Positions 7,912 to 16,000 of a DNA stretch of 36,612 bases are shown here, one piece after another. Source of the DNA: Acidimicrobiaceae bacterium (GTDB taxonomy: Bacteria > Actinomycetota > Acidimicrobiia > Acidimicrobiales > Aldehydirespiratoraceae). The notes under the pieces were generated by a model that was not told the origin of the DNA, made no database searches, and saw only the letters and a list, made by a program, of their open reading frames with translations. The position numbers and the translations under genes are program-made. Location of the stretch: contig JAPPLH010000016.1 in assembly GCA_028819505.1 (NCBI GenBank), positions 1 to 36,612 on the forward strand. The letters are read 5' to 3'. Position 1 is the stretch's first letter. Every line of letters starts with the position of its first letter.

Positions 7912-8628
7912 TTAGAGGGAGTCGCCCAGGCGGGCTCGGAGTTCGGCGAGCTCGGCTTCTGCGGCCCGTCGGGCGGAGGTCTCGGCGTCGGCTCGGGCGG
8001 CCTGCTCGTCGGCTCGGGCGATCTGGTCGTCGTAGTCGAGGAGCCAGGCGCCCGAAGCGATGTCCCACAACCGCAGCTTGGGCGGCCGCCAGCACAAGTC
8101 CAGGCCCAGCACCTCGCTGCGTCCGCGCAGCCCGTCGCCGTCGGGCACCACCTCGATCGGCGCCCAGCGCCCCGACAGGCGCCGCTCGCCCTCGAGCGGC
8201 CTTCCCAGCAGTTCCCCGCCGGTCGGGTCGAGGCGCCAGTACTCGTCCGCGCCGAGTTCGGCGTACTTGGCCGGCTTGACGTGAAGGTCGGTGCGCACCG
8301 TGTTGGGCGACGCGATCTCCAGCGCGAAACACGGTGCCGCGCCCGCCTGCCACACCTTGTAGGTGGACTCGCCCTCCACCGCGGCGACGTCGACTCCGAA
8401 CGCGACGGCCACATCCGGCGCGACGACCACTCGGGGGTCGCCCTCGCGGTAGTAGACGTTGATGTCGCAGCACACCCAGGCGCCCTCGATGCCGCGCCGG
8501 TCGAACCAGTCTCGCAGCGCCAGAACCAGCTCCATGCGGCGCCGCGTCTGCAGGTCTCCTTCCGGCATCGGGGGCCCCTCCGGGTAGTAGATCTCCACCT
8601 CGGGAGGACCAGCCACAATCGAGCTCAT
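7912..8628 (-). CDS. Uma2 family (DUF820) putative endonuclease with C-terminal coiled coil
   Basis: 238 residues. The middle matches the Uma2/DUF820 PD-(D/E)XK fold: VVVAPDVAVAFGVD supplies the Asp, FALEIASPNT the Glu of the catalytic core, and VKPAKYAELGADEYWRLDP the following Lys/Tyr region. Residues ~195-235 form an Ala/Glu/Arg coiled coil (IARADEQAARADAETSARR), common in this family. The biological role of Uma2 proteins is not settled; they are frequent in cyanobacteria and in genomes with many mobile elements. The ATG at 8628 has GGAGG 7 nt upstream, so I reject the longer frame from 8694. Confidence 0.88.
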   Translation of the reverse strand: MSSIVAGPPEVEIYYPEGPPMPEGDLQTRRRMELVLALRDWFDRRGIEGAWVCCDINVYYREGDPRVVVAPDVAVAFGVDVAAVEGESTYKVWQAGAAPCFALEIASPNTVRTDLHVKPAKYAELGADEYWRLDPTGGELLGRPLEGERRLSGRWAPIEVVPDGDGLRGRSEVLGLDLCWRPPKLRLWDIASGAWLLDYDDQIARADEQAARADAETSARRAAEAELAELRARLGDSL

Positions 8629-8696
8629 CAGCGCACCTCCAACTCGCTCCGGCCACGCTACCCCGCATCCCGACATCACACCTCCCATACTCATTC

Positions 8697-8726
8697 AAAC
8701 AGACTGAAACAGAATCAAATAGAATG
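8697..8726. promoter_or_regulatory. Three 10-bp direct repeats in an AT-rich island upstream of the Uma2 gene
   Basis: Three adjacent decamers, AAACAGACTG, AAACAGAATC and AAATAGAATG, lie one helical turn apart, 69-98 bp upstream of the Uma2 start. This is the most AT-rich patch for kilobases. It could be an operator or the promoter region; no protein is identified that would bind it. Confidence 0.4.
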
Positions 8727-8894
8727 TCACACGCCGGTCATGCCACTTCCACCGACCGGCACCGGGCTGGTGCTCTGTCAAGCAGCCTCGATGTCGAGCC
8801 CCAGCGCGGCCGTAGCCGCCTCGAACCGCTCCGGTGCGCCTGACGCCGACATGACGGGATTAGGCCTCGGGCTGCTCCACGATAGGGAGCGGGA

Positions 8895-9137
8895 TCAGGC
8901 TTCCGAACTCTCCACGAACGGAGCCGGGATCAGATCCTCGTACATCTGGGGGTCGGGGGCATATACCCCCATCTTGCCATTGCGCTGCTCGACCACTCCT
9001 GTGCCGGTCTGGTAGGCGATCAGGTGAGCCTGCTTGGCTGCCCGTCTCAGCGCGGCCGTCACGCCATCCTCCCAGTGCTCGCCACCAAGTCGTGTGCTGT
9101 CTCCTTCAGGAAGACCGCAGCCAGTGTGGTCCGTCAC
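8895..9137 (-). CDS. Small partner protein of the zeta-like gene (putative antitoxin)
   Basis: 80 residues, started by a GTG that overlaps the zeta-like stop codon by 4 nt (GTGA), so the two are translated from one message. The central part (GVTAALRRAAKQAHLIAYQTG, shown only in part as motif, followed by GVVEQRNGKMGVYAPD) resembles the short 'ALRRAV...VVWRDGK' proteins that commonly accompany chromosomal zeta-toxin-like kinases. The antitoxin role is inference from pairing; it is not the epsilon antitoxin of plasmid pSM19035. It is the last gene of the array. Confidence 0.65.
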   Translation of the reverse strand: MTDHTGCGLPEGDSTRLGGEHWEDGVTAALRRAAKQAHLIAYQTGTGVVEQRNGKMGVYAPDPQMYEDLIPAPFVESSEA

Positions 9138-9655
9138 GGGTCACCGCTCCTTTCGACGACAACCGGAACCCGGCCTCGGTTGTCGTACAGGATCCACCGA
9201 TCAACGCTAGCAGCGTAGAGGCTCGAGAAGTTCTCCAGCCCGGCCTCGAAGCGTCGGCGCACCACATCCTCGGGGATGTGGTGACCACCCTGCTCAACGC
9301 GTCGCCGCACTCGCCTTATGGCGTCCTCCGGCGAAGGCAACGAGAGGAACAGCAGGGTCACCAGATAGCCGTCGCAGCGCCACTGCTGGATCCGGCGGCG
9401 ATAGCTGCGCCCGGCCAGGGTTGTCTCGAAGGCGAAGCTCTCGCCTGCGGCGGCGAGCCTGTCGATCTCGGCCAGCATCAGCCGGCCCGCCTGGATGTCG
9501 GAGTGGCGCGATCCGAACGGGGCCAGCCCGGCGGCGATCATGTCGGCGTTCAGGAACGGCAGACCCCGAGCTTCGAAGCGCAGGTAGGTGAGCGCGAAGG
9601 TGGTCTTGCCGGCACCGTTGGGCCCGGCGACAATAAGGATCTCCTTGCCGACCAC
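9134..9655 (-). CDS. Zeta-toxin-like P-loop kinase
   Basis: 173 residues. Walker A is GPNGAGKT at 11-18; NADMIAAGLAPFGS (36-49) and SFAFETTLAGRSY (73-85) are the substrate-binding and catalytic segments seen in zeta-like UDP-GlcNAc kinases and their relatives, and LPSPEDAIRRVRRRVEQGG is the lid-like arginine-rich helix. Plasmid zeta toxins phosphorylate UDP-N-acetylglucosamine and block wall synthesis; whether this shorter chromosomal form does so is unknown. It starts with GTG at 9655, only 26 bp after the nuoN stop and on the same strand, so it is probably read through from the nuo operon. Confidence 0.88.
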   Translation of the reverse strand: MVGKEILIVAGPNGAGKTTFALTYLRFEARGLPFLNADMIAAGLAPFGSRHSDIQAGRLMLAEIDRLAAAGESFAFETTLAGRSYRRRIQQWRCDGYLVTLLFLSLPSPEDAIRRVRRRVEQGGHHIPEDVVRRRFEAGLENFSSLYAASVDRWILYDNRGRVPVVVERSGDP

Positions 9656-9681
9656 TGCCGACGGAGACTACATGAAGATCA

Positions 9682-11319
9682 TCAGAATCCTGCTGCCGTG
9701 CTGGACAGGGACTCCAGCAGGCCGGGGACGATGCCGGCGGCGATGGTGAACAGCACGGCTACCACGATCACGGATGCTGCTCCCAGACCCATCGCGGGCG
9801 AGGCGTCGTCGGCGTCGGAGCCGTCGGAGCCCTCGTCGCCGAAGTACATGGCCACCACTACCCGCAGGTAGGCGAAGGCGGCTACCACCGCGCTGACCAT
9901 GGCCACGATGGCCAGCCAGTACGAACGGGCCTCCACGGCCGCGGAGATCACCGAGAACTTGGCCACGAAGCCCGACGTGAACGGCACGCCGGCCTGAGCC
10001 AGCAGCAGGATCGTCAGCCCCAGGGCCAGGGCCGGCTTGCGGCTGCCGAGCCCGGCCAGGGCGGCCAGGCCGGTGCGGTCGTCCGTCCGCCCCGACAGGA
10101 CGGCCACCACGGTGAAGCTCCCGACCGCGATCACCGCGTAGGCGGCCAGGTAGAACAACACCGCGGCCACGCCGGAATCGGAGGCCGCCTGCACGCCGAC
10201 GAGGATGAACCCGGCGTGCGAGATCGACGAGTAGGCCAGGATGCGCTTGGCGTCGCTCTGGACGGCGGCCAGGACCGATCCCACCGCCAGGGTGGCGCAC
10301 GCCAGCGCGAACACGGCCGGTCGCCAGTCGTCGGCCCGCACCCCCAGCGCCTCCACGAACACCCGGATCAGAGCGGCGAACCCGGCCGCCTTCACCGCCG
10401 AAGCCATCAGGGCGGTCACCGGCGTCGGCGCGCCCACGTAGGTGTCCGGCGCCCAGGCGTGGAACGGCACCGCGGCCACCTTGAAGCCGAGGCCCACCAG
10501 CAGCATCGCCAGGCCAGCCAAGAGCATCGCGTCGCGAAGCACGATGTAGGTGTCGAGATAGCCGGCGATCCCGTCCAGGCTGGTGGTGCCGGTCGCGCCG
10601 TACACCAGGGCGATCCCGAACAGCAGGAACGCGGTGGAGAATGCGCCCAGGACGAAGTACTTGAGACCGGCCTCCAGCGACTCGAGGCGGCGCAGGTTGA
10701 GCGCGGCCATCACGTAGGCCGCGATGGACATGGTCTCCAGCCCCAGGAACAGCACGATGAGATCGGCCGCCCCGGCCATGACCACCGCCCCGGCCGCAGC
10801 CAGCAGGATCAGCACGCTGAGCTCCGCGCCGGCGACTCCGACGCGCCGGCAGTACCGGGGAAGGGTCGGAGCGGCCAGCGCCACCGAGCCCAGAACCACC
10901 GCGGCCACGAACAACGCCATCCGGTCCATCACAAGCTGGCCGCCGAACGCCTCGACCTCCGCGTCCCGCTGCCACAGCACTGCGACCGAGACGAGGCCGG
11001 CCACCGCCACCGCGAACGTCCAGACCGCGTCCAGCACCTCCGGCTGGAGAACTTGCTGAGGCAGATGCCGACCCGTCGCGTCCGGATCGGGGCCTTCCCG
11101 CTCTTGTTCGCTGCGCTCACGGGCCGCTCGGGCCACGCCCTCACCCGCGTGGAGCGGCGCCGCTCGCCTATCCGCTCGGCCTCTGGGCCGGCTCGGCACC
11201 AGCGAGCGGACCATCAGCAGCACCAGCGCGCCCGCGGCGGGCAGGAGCACCGGCAGCAGGCCCGCCCAGTCGACGGGAGGCGTCCGCACCGGGAGCTGGG
11301 CCAGCACCGCGCCCGTCAT
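9682..11319 (-). CDS. nuoN: NADH-quinone oxidoreductase subunit N
   Basis: 545 residues, one of the three antiporter-like proton-pumping subunits of Complex I. Landmarks: FLGLETMSIAAYVMAAL with the conserved Glu, then FKVAAVPFHAWAPDTYVGAPTPVTAL with the key Lys and His, and a second Lys in SDAKRILAYSSISHAGF. The loop between the first helix (about 18-42) and the second (about 95-112) is enlarged by ~45 charged residues that include the translated interspersed repeat (ARAARERSEQERE). Its start overlaps the nuoM stop by 4 nt (ATGA). It is the final nuo gene in the canonical order. Confidence 0.97.
   Translation of the reverse strand: MTGAVLAQLPVRTPPVDWAGLLPVLLPAAGALVLLMVRSLVPSRPRGRADRRAAPLHAGEGVARAARERSEQEREGPDPDATGRHLPQQVLQPEVLDAVWTFAVAVAGLVSVAVLWQRDAEVEAFGGQLVMDRMALFVAAVVLGSVALAAPTLPRYCRRVGVAGAELSVLILLAAAGAVVMAGAADLIVLFLGLETMSIAAYVMAALNLRRLESLEAGLKYFVLGAFSTAFLLFGIALVYGATGTTSLDGIAGYLDTYIVLRDAMLLAGLAMLLVGLGFKVAAVPFHAWAPDTYVGAPTPVTALMASAVKAAGFAALIRVFVEALGVRADDWRPAVFALACATLAVGSVLAAVQSDAKRILAYSSISHAGFILVGVQAASDSGVAAVLFYLAAYAVIAVGSFTVVAVLSGRTDDRTGLAALAGLGSRKPALALGLTILLLAQAGVPFTSGFVAKFSVISAAVEARSYWLAIVAMVSAVVAAFAYLRVVVAMYFGDEGSDGSDADDASPAMGLGAASVIVVAVLFTIAAGIVPGLLESLSSTAAGF
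11095..11139. repeat. Interspersed GC-rich repeat, copy inside nuoN
   Basis: The plus strand carries the family core: TTCCCGCTC, then TTCGCTGCGCTCACGGGC, then CGCTCGGGCCACG. This copy lies wholly in the nuoN coding frame and is opposite in orientation to the copies at 15026, 24899 and 29498. It adds no stop codon and leaves nuoN open. Confidence 0.8.
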
Positions 11320-13100
11320 CCGCCTTCCTCACTGTGTTCGGCACCGCCGCCGCCGCTGTCGCCGCCGCTGTTGCCGCCACTGTGTTCGGCACCGCCGCCG
11401 CCGCTGTCGCCGCCACTGTGTTCGGCACCGCTGCCGCCGCTGTTGCCGCCACTGTGTTCGGCAGCGCCGCCGCCGCTGTCGCCGCCACTGTGTTCGGCAC
11501 CGCCGCCGTTGTGGTCGGCCTTGTCCGTCGAGCGGGCCAGGTCCTCGAGGCTCACGGAGGGATGCACGTCGGCCACCGGCTCGGCGAAGCCGGCCACATT
11601 GTCCCCGACGTGGGCGATGATGGCGTCCACCGCCGGCTCGATCCGCTCGATCACCGGCTTGGGATAGACGCCCATGAACACGATGGCCGCGATGAACGGC
11701 GCCATCACCAGGCCCTCACGCCAGCGCAGGTCGGGCGTCTCCGCGTTGGCGCCGGTAGCGGGGCCGTGGAACACCCGCTGGTAGGCCCACAGCAGGTACA
11801 CCGCGGCCAGGATCACACCCGCAGCCGCGACCACCGCCCACCAGCGGTGGGCGTTGAAGGCGCCCAGCAGCACCAGCAGCTCGCCCACGAACCCGTTGAG
11901 GCCCGGCAGCCCGACCGACGACAGCATCACCACCATGAACACCGCGGCCAGCAGGGGCGCCGGCTTCTGCAACCCGCCGAGCTCTGATATCTCGCGGGTG
12001 TGGCGGCGCTCGTAGATCATGCCCACCAGCAGGAACAGCGCCCCGGTGGACACGCCGTGGTTCACCATCTGCAGCACGCCGCCGGTGAGGCCCTCGGTGT
12101 TGAGCGCGAACGTGCCGATCACGATGAAGCCGAGGTGGGCCACCGAGGAGTAGGCCACCAGCCGCTTGAGGTCCCGCTGCATGGCCGCGGCGACAGCGCC
12201 GTAGATGATGCCGATCACCCCCAGCGTGATCATGAGCGGCGCGAAGTACACCGACGCCTCCGGGAACAGGTACAGGCCGAACCGGACCAGGCCGTAGGTG
12301 CCGAGCTTCAGCATCACCGCGGCCAGGATCACCGAGCCCGCGGTGGGCGCGTTGGTGTGGGCGTCGGGGAGCCAGGTATGCACCGGGAACAGCGGCACCT
12401 TCACCGCGAAGGCCAGGGCGAAGGCCAGGAACAGCCAGCGGGCCGTGTCGGTGGCCAGCACCTGCGACTCGGCGATGGCGGTCAGGTCGAATGTCACCGC
12501 GCCGCCCGAGGCCTCGGAATGCAGGAACGCCAAGGCCACGATGGCCACCAGCATCAGGGCCGAGCCGAACATGGTGAACAGGAAGAACTTGATGGCCGCA
12601 TAGGCCCTCCGCCCGTGGCCCCAGCCGCCGATCAGGAAGTACATGGGCACCAGCACGATCTCGAAGAAGACGAAGAACATGACCAGGTCGAGCGCCACGA
12701 AGGTGCCCAGGCAGCCCGCCTCCAGCACCAGCATCCAGGCGTAGTAGGGCTTGGGCGAGTGCTCGGCGTCGACGCCCACGATGGCCAGCGGGAAGATCAG
12801 CGCGGTCATCACCACCAGGAACAGCGACAGCCCGTCCACGCCCACCTGCCACGAGACGCCCCAGCCCGGGATCCACTCGTACTGCTGCCAGAACTGGAAG
12901 ACCGCCGCGGAGCCGGCGTCAAACTCGGCGAGCACCCACACCGCCAGAACCGCCGACACGGTCGAGGCCACCAGCGCTACCGGCTTGAACAGGTCGGGCC
13001 GGGTCCGGGGCATCGCCAGCAGCACCAGGGCCCCCGCCACCGGGACCAGCACGAGCACGGTCAGGGCGGCCGGGAAGGACGTTGAAGCCAGCGCGCCCAT
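11316..13100 (-). CDS. nuoM: NADH-quinone oxidoreductase subunit M
   Basis: 594 residues, a proton-channel subunit of Complex I. Family landmarks are FFVFFEIVLVPMYFLIGGWG with the essential Glu, KVPLFPVHTWLPDAHTNAP with the Lys, and KRLVAYSSVAHLGF. After the last helix near residue 500 comes a charged region, then a Gly/Ser/Asn-rich tail made of 12-residue repeats of the type SGGDSGGGGAEH, encoded at 11334-11513; this is not part of the normal family. The stop overlaps the nuoN start (ATGA), and its ATG directly abuts the nuoL stop (TAGATG). Confidence 0.97.
   Translation of the reverse strand: MGALASTSFPAALTVLVLVPVAGALVLLAMPRTRPDLFKPVALVASTVSAVLAVWVLAEFDAGSAAVFQFWQQYEWIPGWGVSWQVGVDGLSLFLVVMTALIFPLAIVGVDAEHSPKPYYAWMLVLEAGCLGTFVALDLVMFFVFFEIVLVPMYFLIGGWGHGRRAYAAIKFFLFTMFGSALMLVAIVALAFLHSEASGGAVTFDLTAIAESQVLATDTARWLFLAFALAFAVKVPLFPVHTWLPDAHTNAPTAGSVILAAVMLKLGTYGLVRFGLYLFPEASVYFAPLMITLGVIGIIYGAVAAAMQRDLKRLVAYSSVAHLGFIVIGTFALNTEGLTGGVLQMVNHGVSTGALFLLVGMIYERRHTREISELGGLQKPAPLLAAVFMVVMLSSVGLPGLNGFVGELLVLLGAFNAHRWWAVVAAAGVILAAVYLLWAYQRVFHGPATGANAETPDLRWREGLVMAPFIAAIVFMGVYPKPVIERIEPAVDAIIAHVGDNVAGFAEPVADVHPSVSLEDLARSTDKADHNGGGAEHSGGDSGGGAAEHSGGNSGGSGAEHSGGDSGGGGAEHSGGNSGGDSGGGGAEHSEEGG
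11334..11513. repeat. 36-bp tandem repeat in the 3' end of nuoM
   Basis: Units beginning GTGTTCGGCACCGCCGCCG (plus strand) recur every 36 bp, about four and a half copies; the first copy carries an extra 12 bp. All lengths are multiples of three, so gain or loss of a unit keeps nuoM in frame. Codes for a low-complexity Gly/Ser/Glu/His tail. Confidence 0.9.
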
Positions 13101-14978
13101 CTAGAAGCTCGTCCTGACGAGGAACCAGACCAGCAGCGCGACCGCGCCGGCCGCGGTCAGCAGTGCGTACGACCGGACGAAGCCCGACTGCACCCGCCGC
13201 AGCAGGGCGCCGCCGGCCCGCACCGAGCGGCCCACGCCGTCCACCGCGCCGTCCACCACGTTGGCGTCGAAGGCGGCCACCCCCTCGAAGGCCCGCCGCC
13301 CCGGCCCGCCCACGAAGCGGGTCCACGCCTCGTCGACGTAGAAGGCCCGGGCCGCGGCCGGCAACTCCACCCGGCCGGCCGGCAGCCGGTGCTGCAGGTA
13401 CACCGCCGCCGCGCCCGCGATCCCGATGACCGCGCCGGTCATCGACACCAGCGCCAGCAGCCACTGGGCCCCGCCGCCCAGGCTCAGGTGGGCCTCGTTG
13501 CCGAACAGCGACGGCTCCAGCCACGCCCCCAGGAAGTGAAGGTCCTTGGTGAACGGCAGGTTGAGCCCCCCGGACAGGGCCGCCGCGCCGGCCAATACCA
13601 CCAGCGGCACCGTCATCAGCCGCGATGGCTCATGGGGGTGGGCCTCGTCGCCGTGGCGGGCCTCGCCGTAGAACGTCATGAACACCAGCCGGCTCATGTA
13701 GAAGGCGGTCAGCACGGCGGTGACGATCCCCACTGCCCACAGCGCCGGGCTTGCGTCCCACGCGTAGGCCAGGATCTCGTCCTTGGACCAGAACCCCGCG
13801 AACGGGGGAACCCCGGCGATGGCCAGCCAGCCCACGATGAACGTGACCGCGGTGACCGGCATGGCGGTCCGCAACGCGCCGTAGCGGCGCATGTCCTGGT
13901 CGCCGTCGAGGGCGTGGATCACCGAGCCGGACCCCAGGAACAGCAGCGCCTTGAAGAAGGCGTGGGTGACCATGTGGAAGATGGCGGCCACGTAGGCGCC
14001 TGTTCCGACGGCCAGCATCATGTAGCCGAGCTGGCTGATGGTCGAGTAGGCCAGCACCTTCTTGATGTCGTTCTGGGCCATGGCCGCGCCCGCCGCGAAC
14101 AGGGCGGTGGCCACGCCGACCCAGGCGATCACGTCGGGCGCCCAGGCGTCGGCCACGGCGATCAGCGGGTTGACCCGCACCATCAGGTAGACGCCGGCCG
14201 TGACCATGGTGGCCGCGTGTATGAGCGCCGAGACCGGGGTGGGGCCGGCCATGGCGTCGGGCAGCCAGATGTAGAGCGGCAGCTGGGCCGACTTGCCGGC
14301 CGCGCCCACGAAGAGCAGGATCACGATGGCCGTCGCAGTGGTGGACGGCAGCGAGCCCGCCTGGCCGAACAGGTCCAGGTAGCGCACCGACCCCAGCGCG
14401 CCGAAGGCCCAGAACATGGCCAGCATGAAGCCCCAGTCGCCCACCCGGTTGGTGATGAAGGCCTTCTTGCCCGCGGTGGCGTTGGCCTCGTCGCTGAACC
14501 AGAACGAGATGAGCAGGTAGGAGCAGACGCCCACCCCCTCCCAGCCCAGGAAGGTGAGGGCCAGGTTGTCGCCCAGCACCAGCACCAGCATCGAGAAGGC
14601 GAACAGGTTGAGATAGACGAAGAACTTCGAGAAGTCGCCGTCGCCGTGCATGTAGCCGATGGCGTAGAGGTGGATGAGGGCCCCCACCCCGGTGACGAAC
14701 AGCGCCATCGTCACCGACAGCGGATCGACGAGCAGGCCGGCGTCGACCGAGAAGTCGCCGGCCGGGACCCACTCGAACAGCGTGACGACGAAGCGGCGCT
14801 CGGCCGGGTCGCGGCCCATCAGGCTGAAGAAGACAGCCACGGAGGTCACGAAGGCGCCGACCATGGCCGCCGTCGCCAACCAGCCGGCCCGGGGCTCGCC
14901 GAGGCGGCGGCCCAGCGCCAGCAGCACCGCGAAGCCGGCCAGCGGGAACGCGCAGATCAGCCAGGCGGCCCCGAGCAT
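13101..14978 (-). CDS. nuoL: NADH-quinone oxidoreductase subunit L
   Basis: 625 residues, the distal proton-pumping subunit of Complex I with the long lateral helix. Landmarks are FLGWEGVGVCSYLLISFWF with the essential Glu, KSAQLPLYIWLPDAMAGPTPVSAL, and KKVLAYSTISQLGYMMLA. The hydrophobic C-terminus (TAAGAVALLVWFLV) anchors the lateral helix. The ATG at 14978 is chosen because MLGAAWLICAFPLAG begins the first membrane helix; the frame stays open upstream to 15086 through a copy of the interspersed repeat, which probably is not translated. The stop abuts the nuoM start. Confidence 0.97.
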   Translation of the reverse strand: MLGAAWLICAFPLAGFAVLLALGRRLGEPRAGWLATAAMVGAFVTSVAVFFSLMGRDPAERRFVVTLFEWVPAGDFSVDAGLLVDPLSVTMALFVTGVGALIHLYAIGYMHGDGDFSKFFVYLNLFAFSMLVLVLGDNLALTFLGWEGVGVCSYLLISFWFSDEANATAGKKAFITNRVGDWGFMLAMFWAFGALGSVRYLDLFGQAGSLPSTTATAIVILLFVGAAGKSAQLPLYIWLPDAMAGPTPVSALIHAATMVTAGVYLMVRVNPLIAVADAWAPDVIAWVGVATALFAAGAAMAQNDIKKVLAYSTISQLGYMMLAVGTGAYVAAIFHMVTHAFFKALLFLGSGSVIHALDGDQDMRRYGALRTAMPVTAVTFIVGWLAIAGVPPFAGFWSKDEILAYAWDASPALWAVGIVTAVLTAFYMSRLVFMTFYGEARHGDEAHPHEPSRLMTVPLVVLAGAAALSGGLNLPFTKDLHFLGAWLEPSLFGNEAHLSLGGGAQWLLALVSMTGAVIGIAGAAAVYLQHRLPAGRVELPAAARAFYVDEAWTRFVGGPGRRAFEGVAAFDANVVDGAVDGVGRSVRAGGALLRRVQSGFVRSYALLTAAGAVALLVWFLVRTSF

Positions 14979-15025
14979 CTTCAGAGGCCCCGCTGATGGA
15001 CGAGCGAACCGGGCCCATACCGGCG

Positions 15026-15074
15026 GGGCCGTGGTCCGAGCGGCCCGTGAGCACAGCGGACAGGGGAGGGAACG
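15026..15074. repeat. Interspersed GC-rich repeat, nuoK-nuoL gap
   Basis: Diverged copy (GTGGTCCGAGCGGCCCGTGA core, plus strand) filling most of the 141-nt gap between the nuoK stop and the nuoL start. It is in the same orientation as the copies at 24899 and 29498. Confidence 0.75.
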
Positions 15075-15119
15075 ACAGCGCTGCACTGCGAGAGTCTTGC
15101 GAGCAGTCCGCGCATGCTC

Positions 15120-15437
15120 TCAGCCCTTCAGAAGCGAGACGTCGTCGGCGGTCGCGCCGGAGCGCCGCCGGTTGATGGCCACTACCAGTGCGAGACCGAT
15201 CACCACCTCGGTGGCCGCCACCACCAGCACGAAGAACACCGCGACCTGACCGCCCACGTCGTTGAGCCCGGCACCCAGCGCGACGAAGGCCACGTTCACG
15301 GCGTTGAGCATCAGCTCCACGCACATGAACATCACCAGCGGGTTGCGCCGCACCAGCAGCCCCACCCCGCCGATGGCGAACAGCGCGACCGACAGCGCCA
15401 GGTACCAGCCCACAGAGAGCCCGGCCAGGTCCATCAT
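15120..15437 (-). CDS. nuoK: NADH-quinone oxidoreductase subunit K
   Basis: 105 residues, three membrane helices, the normal NuoK length. The helix with the conserved Glu reads MFMCVELMLNAVNVAFVAL, and the second conserved Glu lies in VVAATEVVIGLALVVAI. NuoK forms part of the E-channel next to NuoJ and NuoN. ATG 15437 overlaps the nuoJ stop by 4 nt (ATGA); a second ATG follows immediately. Confidence 0.97.
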   Translation of the reverse strand: MMDLAGLSVGWYLALSVALFAIGGVGLLVRRNPLVMFMCVELMLNAVNVAFVALGAGLNDVGGQVAVFFVLVVAATEVVIGLALVVAINRRRSGATADDVSLLKG

Positions 15438-16000
15438 GTCTCCTGCGCGGCTGTCTCCGCCGCGGTGGACCCATCGGAGCGCGACGCCCGCCTGGTGAGG
15501 ACGACCGCCCCCACCACGGCCACCGTCAGCAGGGCCGCGGTGATCTCCACCGCGAAGGCGTACTCGCTGAACAGCACCCGACCCATGCGCTCGATGTCGG
15601 TGGCGTCGCCGTCGAGCGCCCGGTCGCCGCCGGCGCGGCGCAGTCCGGTGAGCACGTCGGCTCCGGTGACGACGACCGTTCCCAGCACTGCGGCCAGCGA
15701 CACGCCGACGACGGCGGCCAGCGGCCGCTGCCCGAAGATGGGCTCGATTCTCAGTTCCTCGGCCTTGTCGACGCCCAGCAGCATGATGACGAACAGGAAG
15801 AGGATCACGATGGCGCCGGCGTACACGACCACCTGGACCGCGGCCAGGAAGTGGGCGTCGTTCAGCACGAACAGCACGGCCACCCCCACCAGCGTCTGCA
15901 CCAGGAACAGGGCGGCATGCACCGGGTTGCGGCTGGCCACCACGCCGACCGCGCCGGCCAGAATGATCACCGCCGAGACGACGAACACCGCCTCAGCCAT
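15434..16000 (-). CDS. nuoJ: NADH-quinone oxidoreductase subunit J
   Basis: 188 residues, with five hydrophobic segments. Typical sequences are [24 protein letters not shown] and [23 protein letters not shown], the latter holding the bent helix that NuoJ contributes near the quinone-to-pump coupling path. The last helix ([21 protein letters not shown], near 155-172) is followed by a short polar tail. ATG 16000 lies 8 nt inside nuoI; longer upstream frame translates nuoI repeats and is rejected. Confidence 0.96.
   Translation of the reverse strand: MAEAVFVVSAVIILAGAVGVVASRNPVHAALFLVQTLVGVAVLFVLNDAHFLAAVQVVVYAGAIVILFLFVIMLLGVDKAEELRIEPIFGQRPLAAVVGVSLAAVLGTVVVTGADVLTGLRRAGGDRALDGDATDIERMGRVLFSEYAFAVEITAALLTVAVVGAVVLTRRASRSDGSTAAETAAQET

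Noticed and set aside
8778..8852. 24-codon minus-strand ORF (MSASGAPERFEAATAALGLD start) between the antitoxin-like and Uma2 genes
   Set aside because: It looks like the N-terminus of a YbaK-type protein and may be a remnant, but it is too short to support a gene or pseudogene call.
13389..14996. 535-residue plus-strand frame opposite nuoL
   Set aside because: Long shadow frame caused by high GC; nuoL is beyond doubt.
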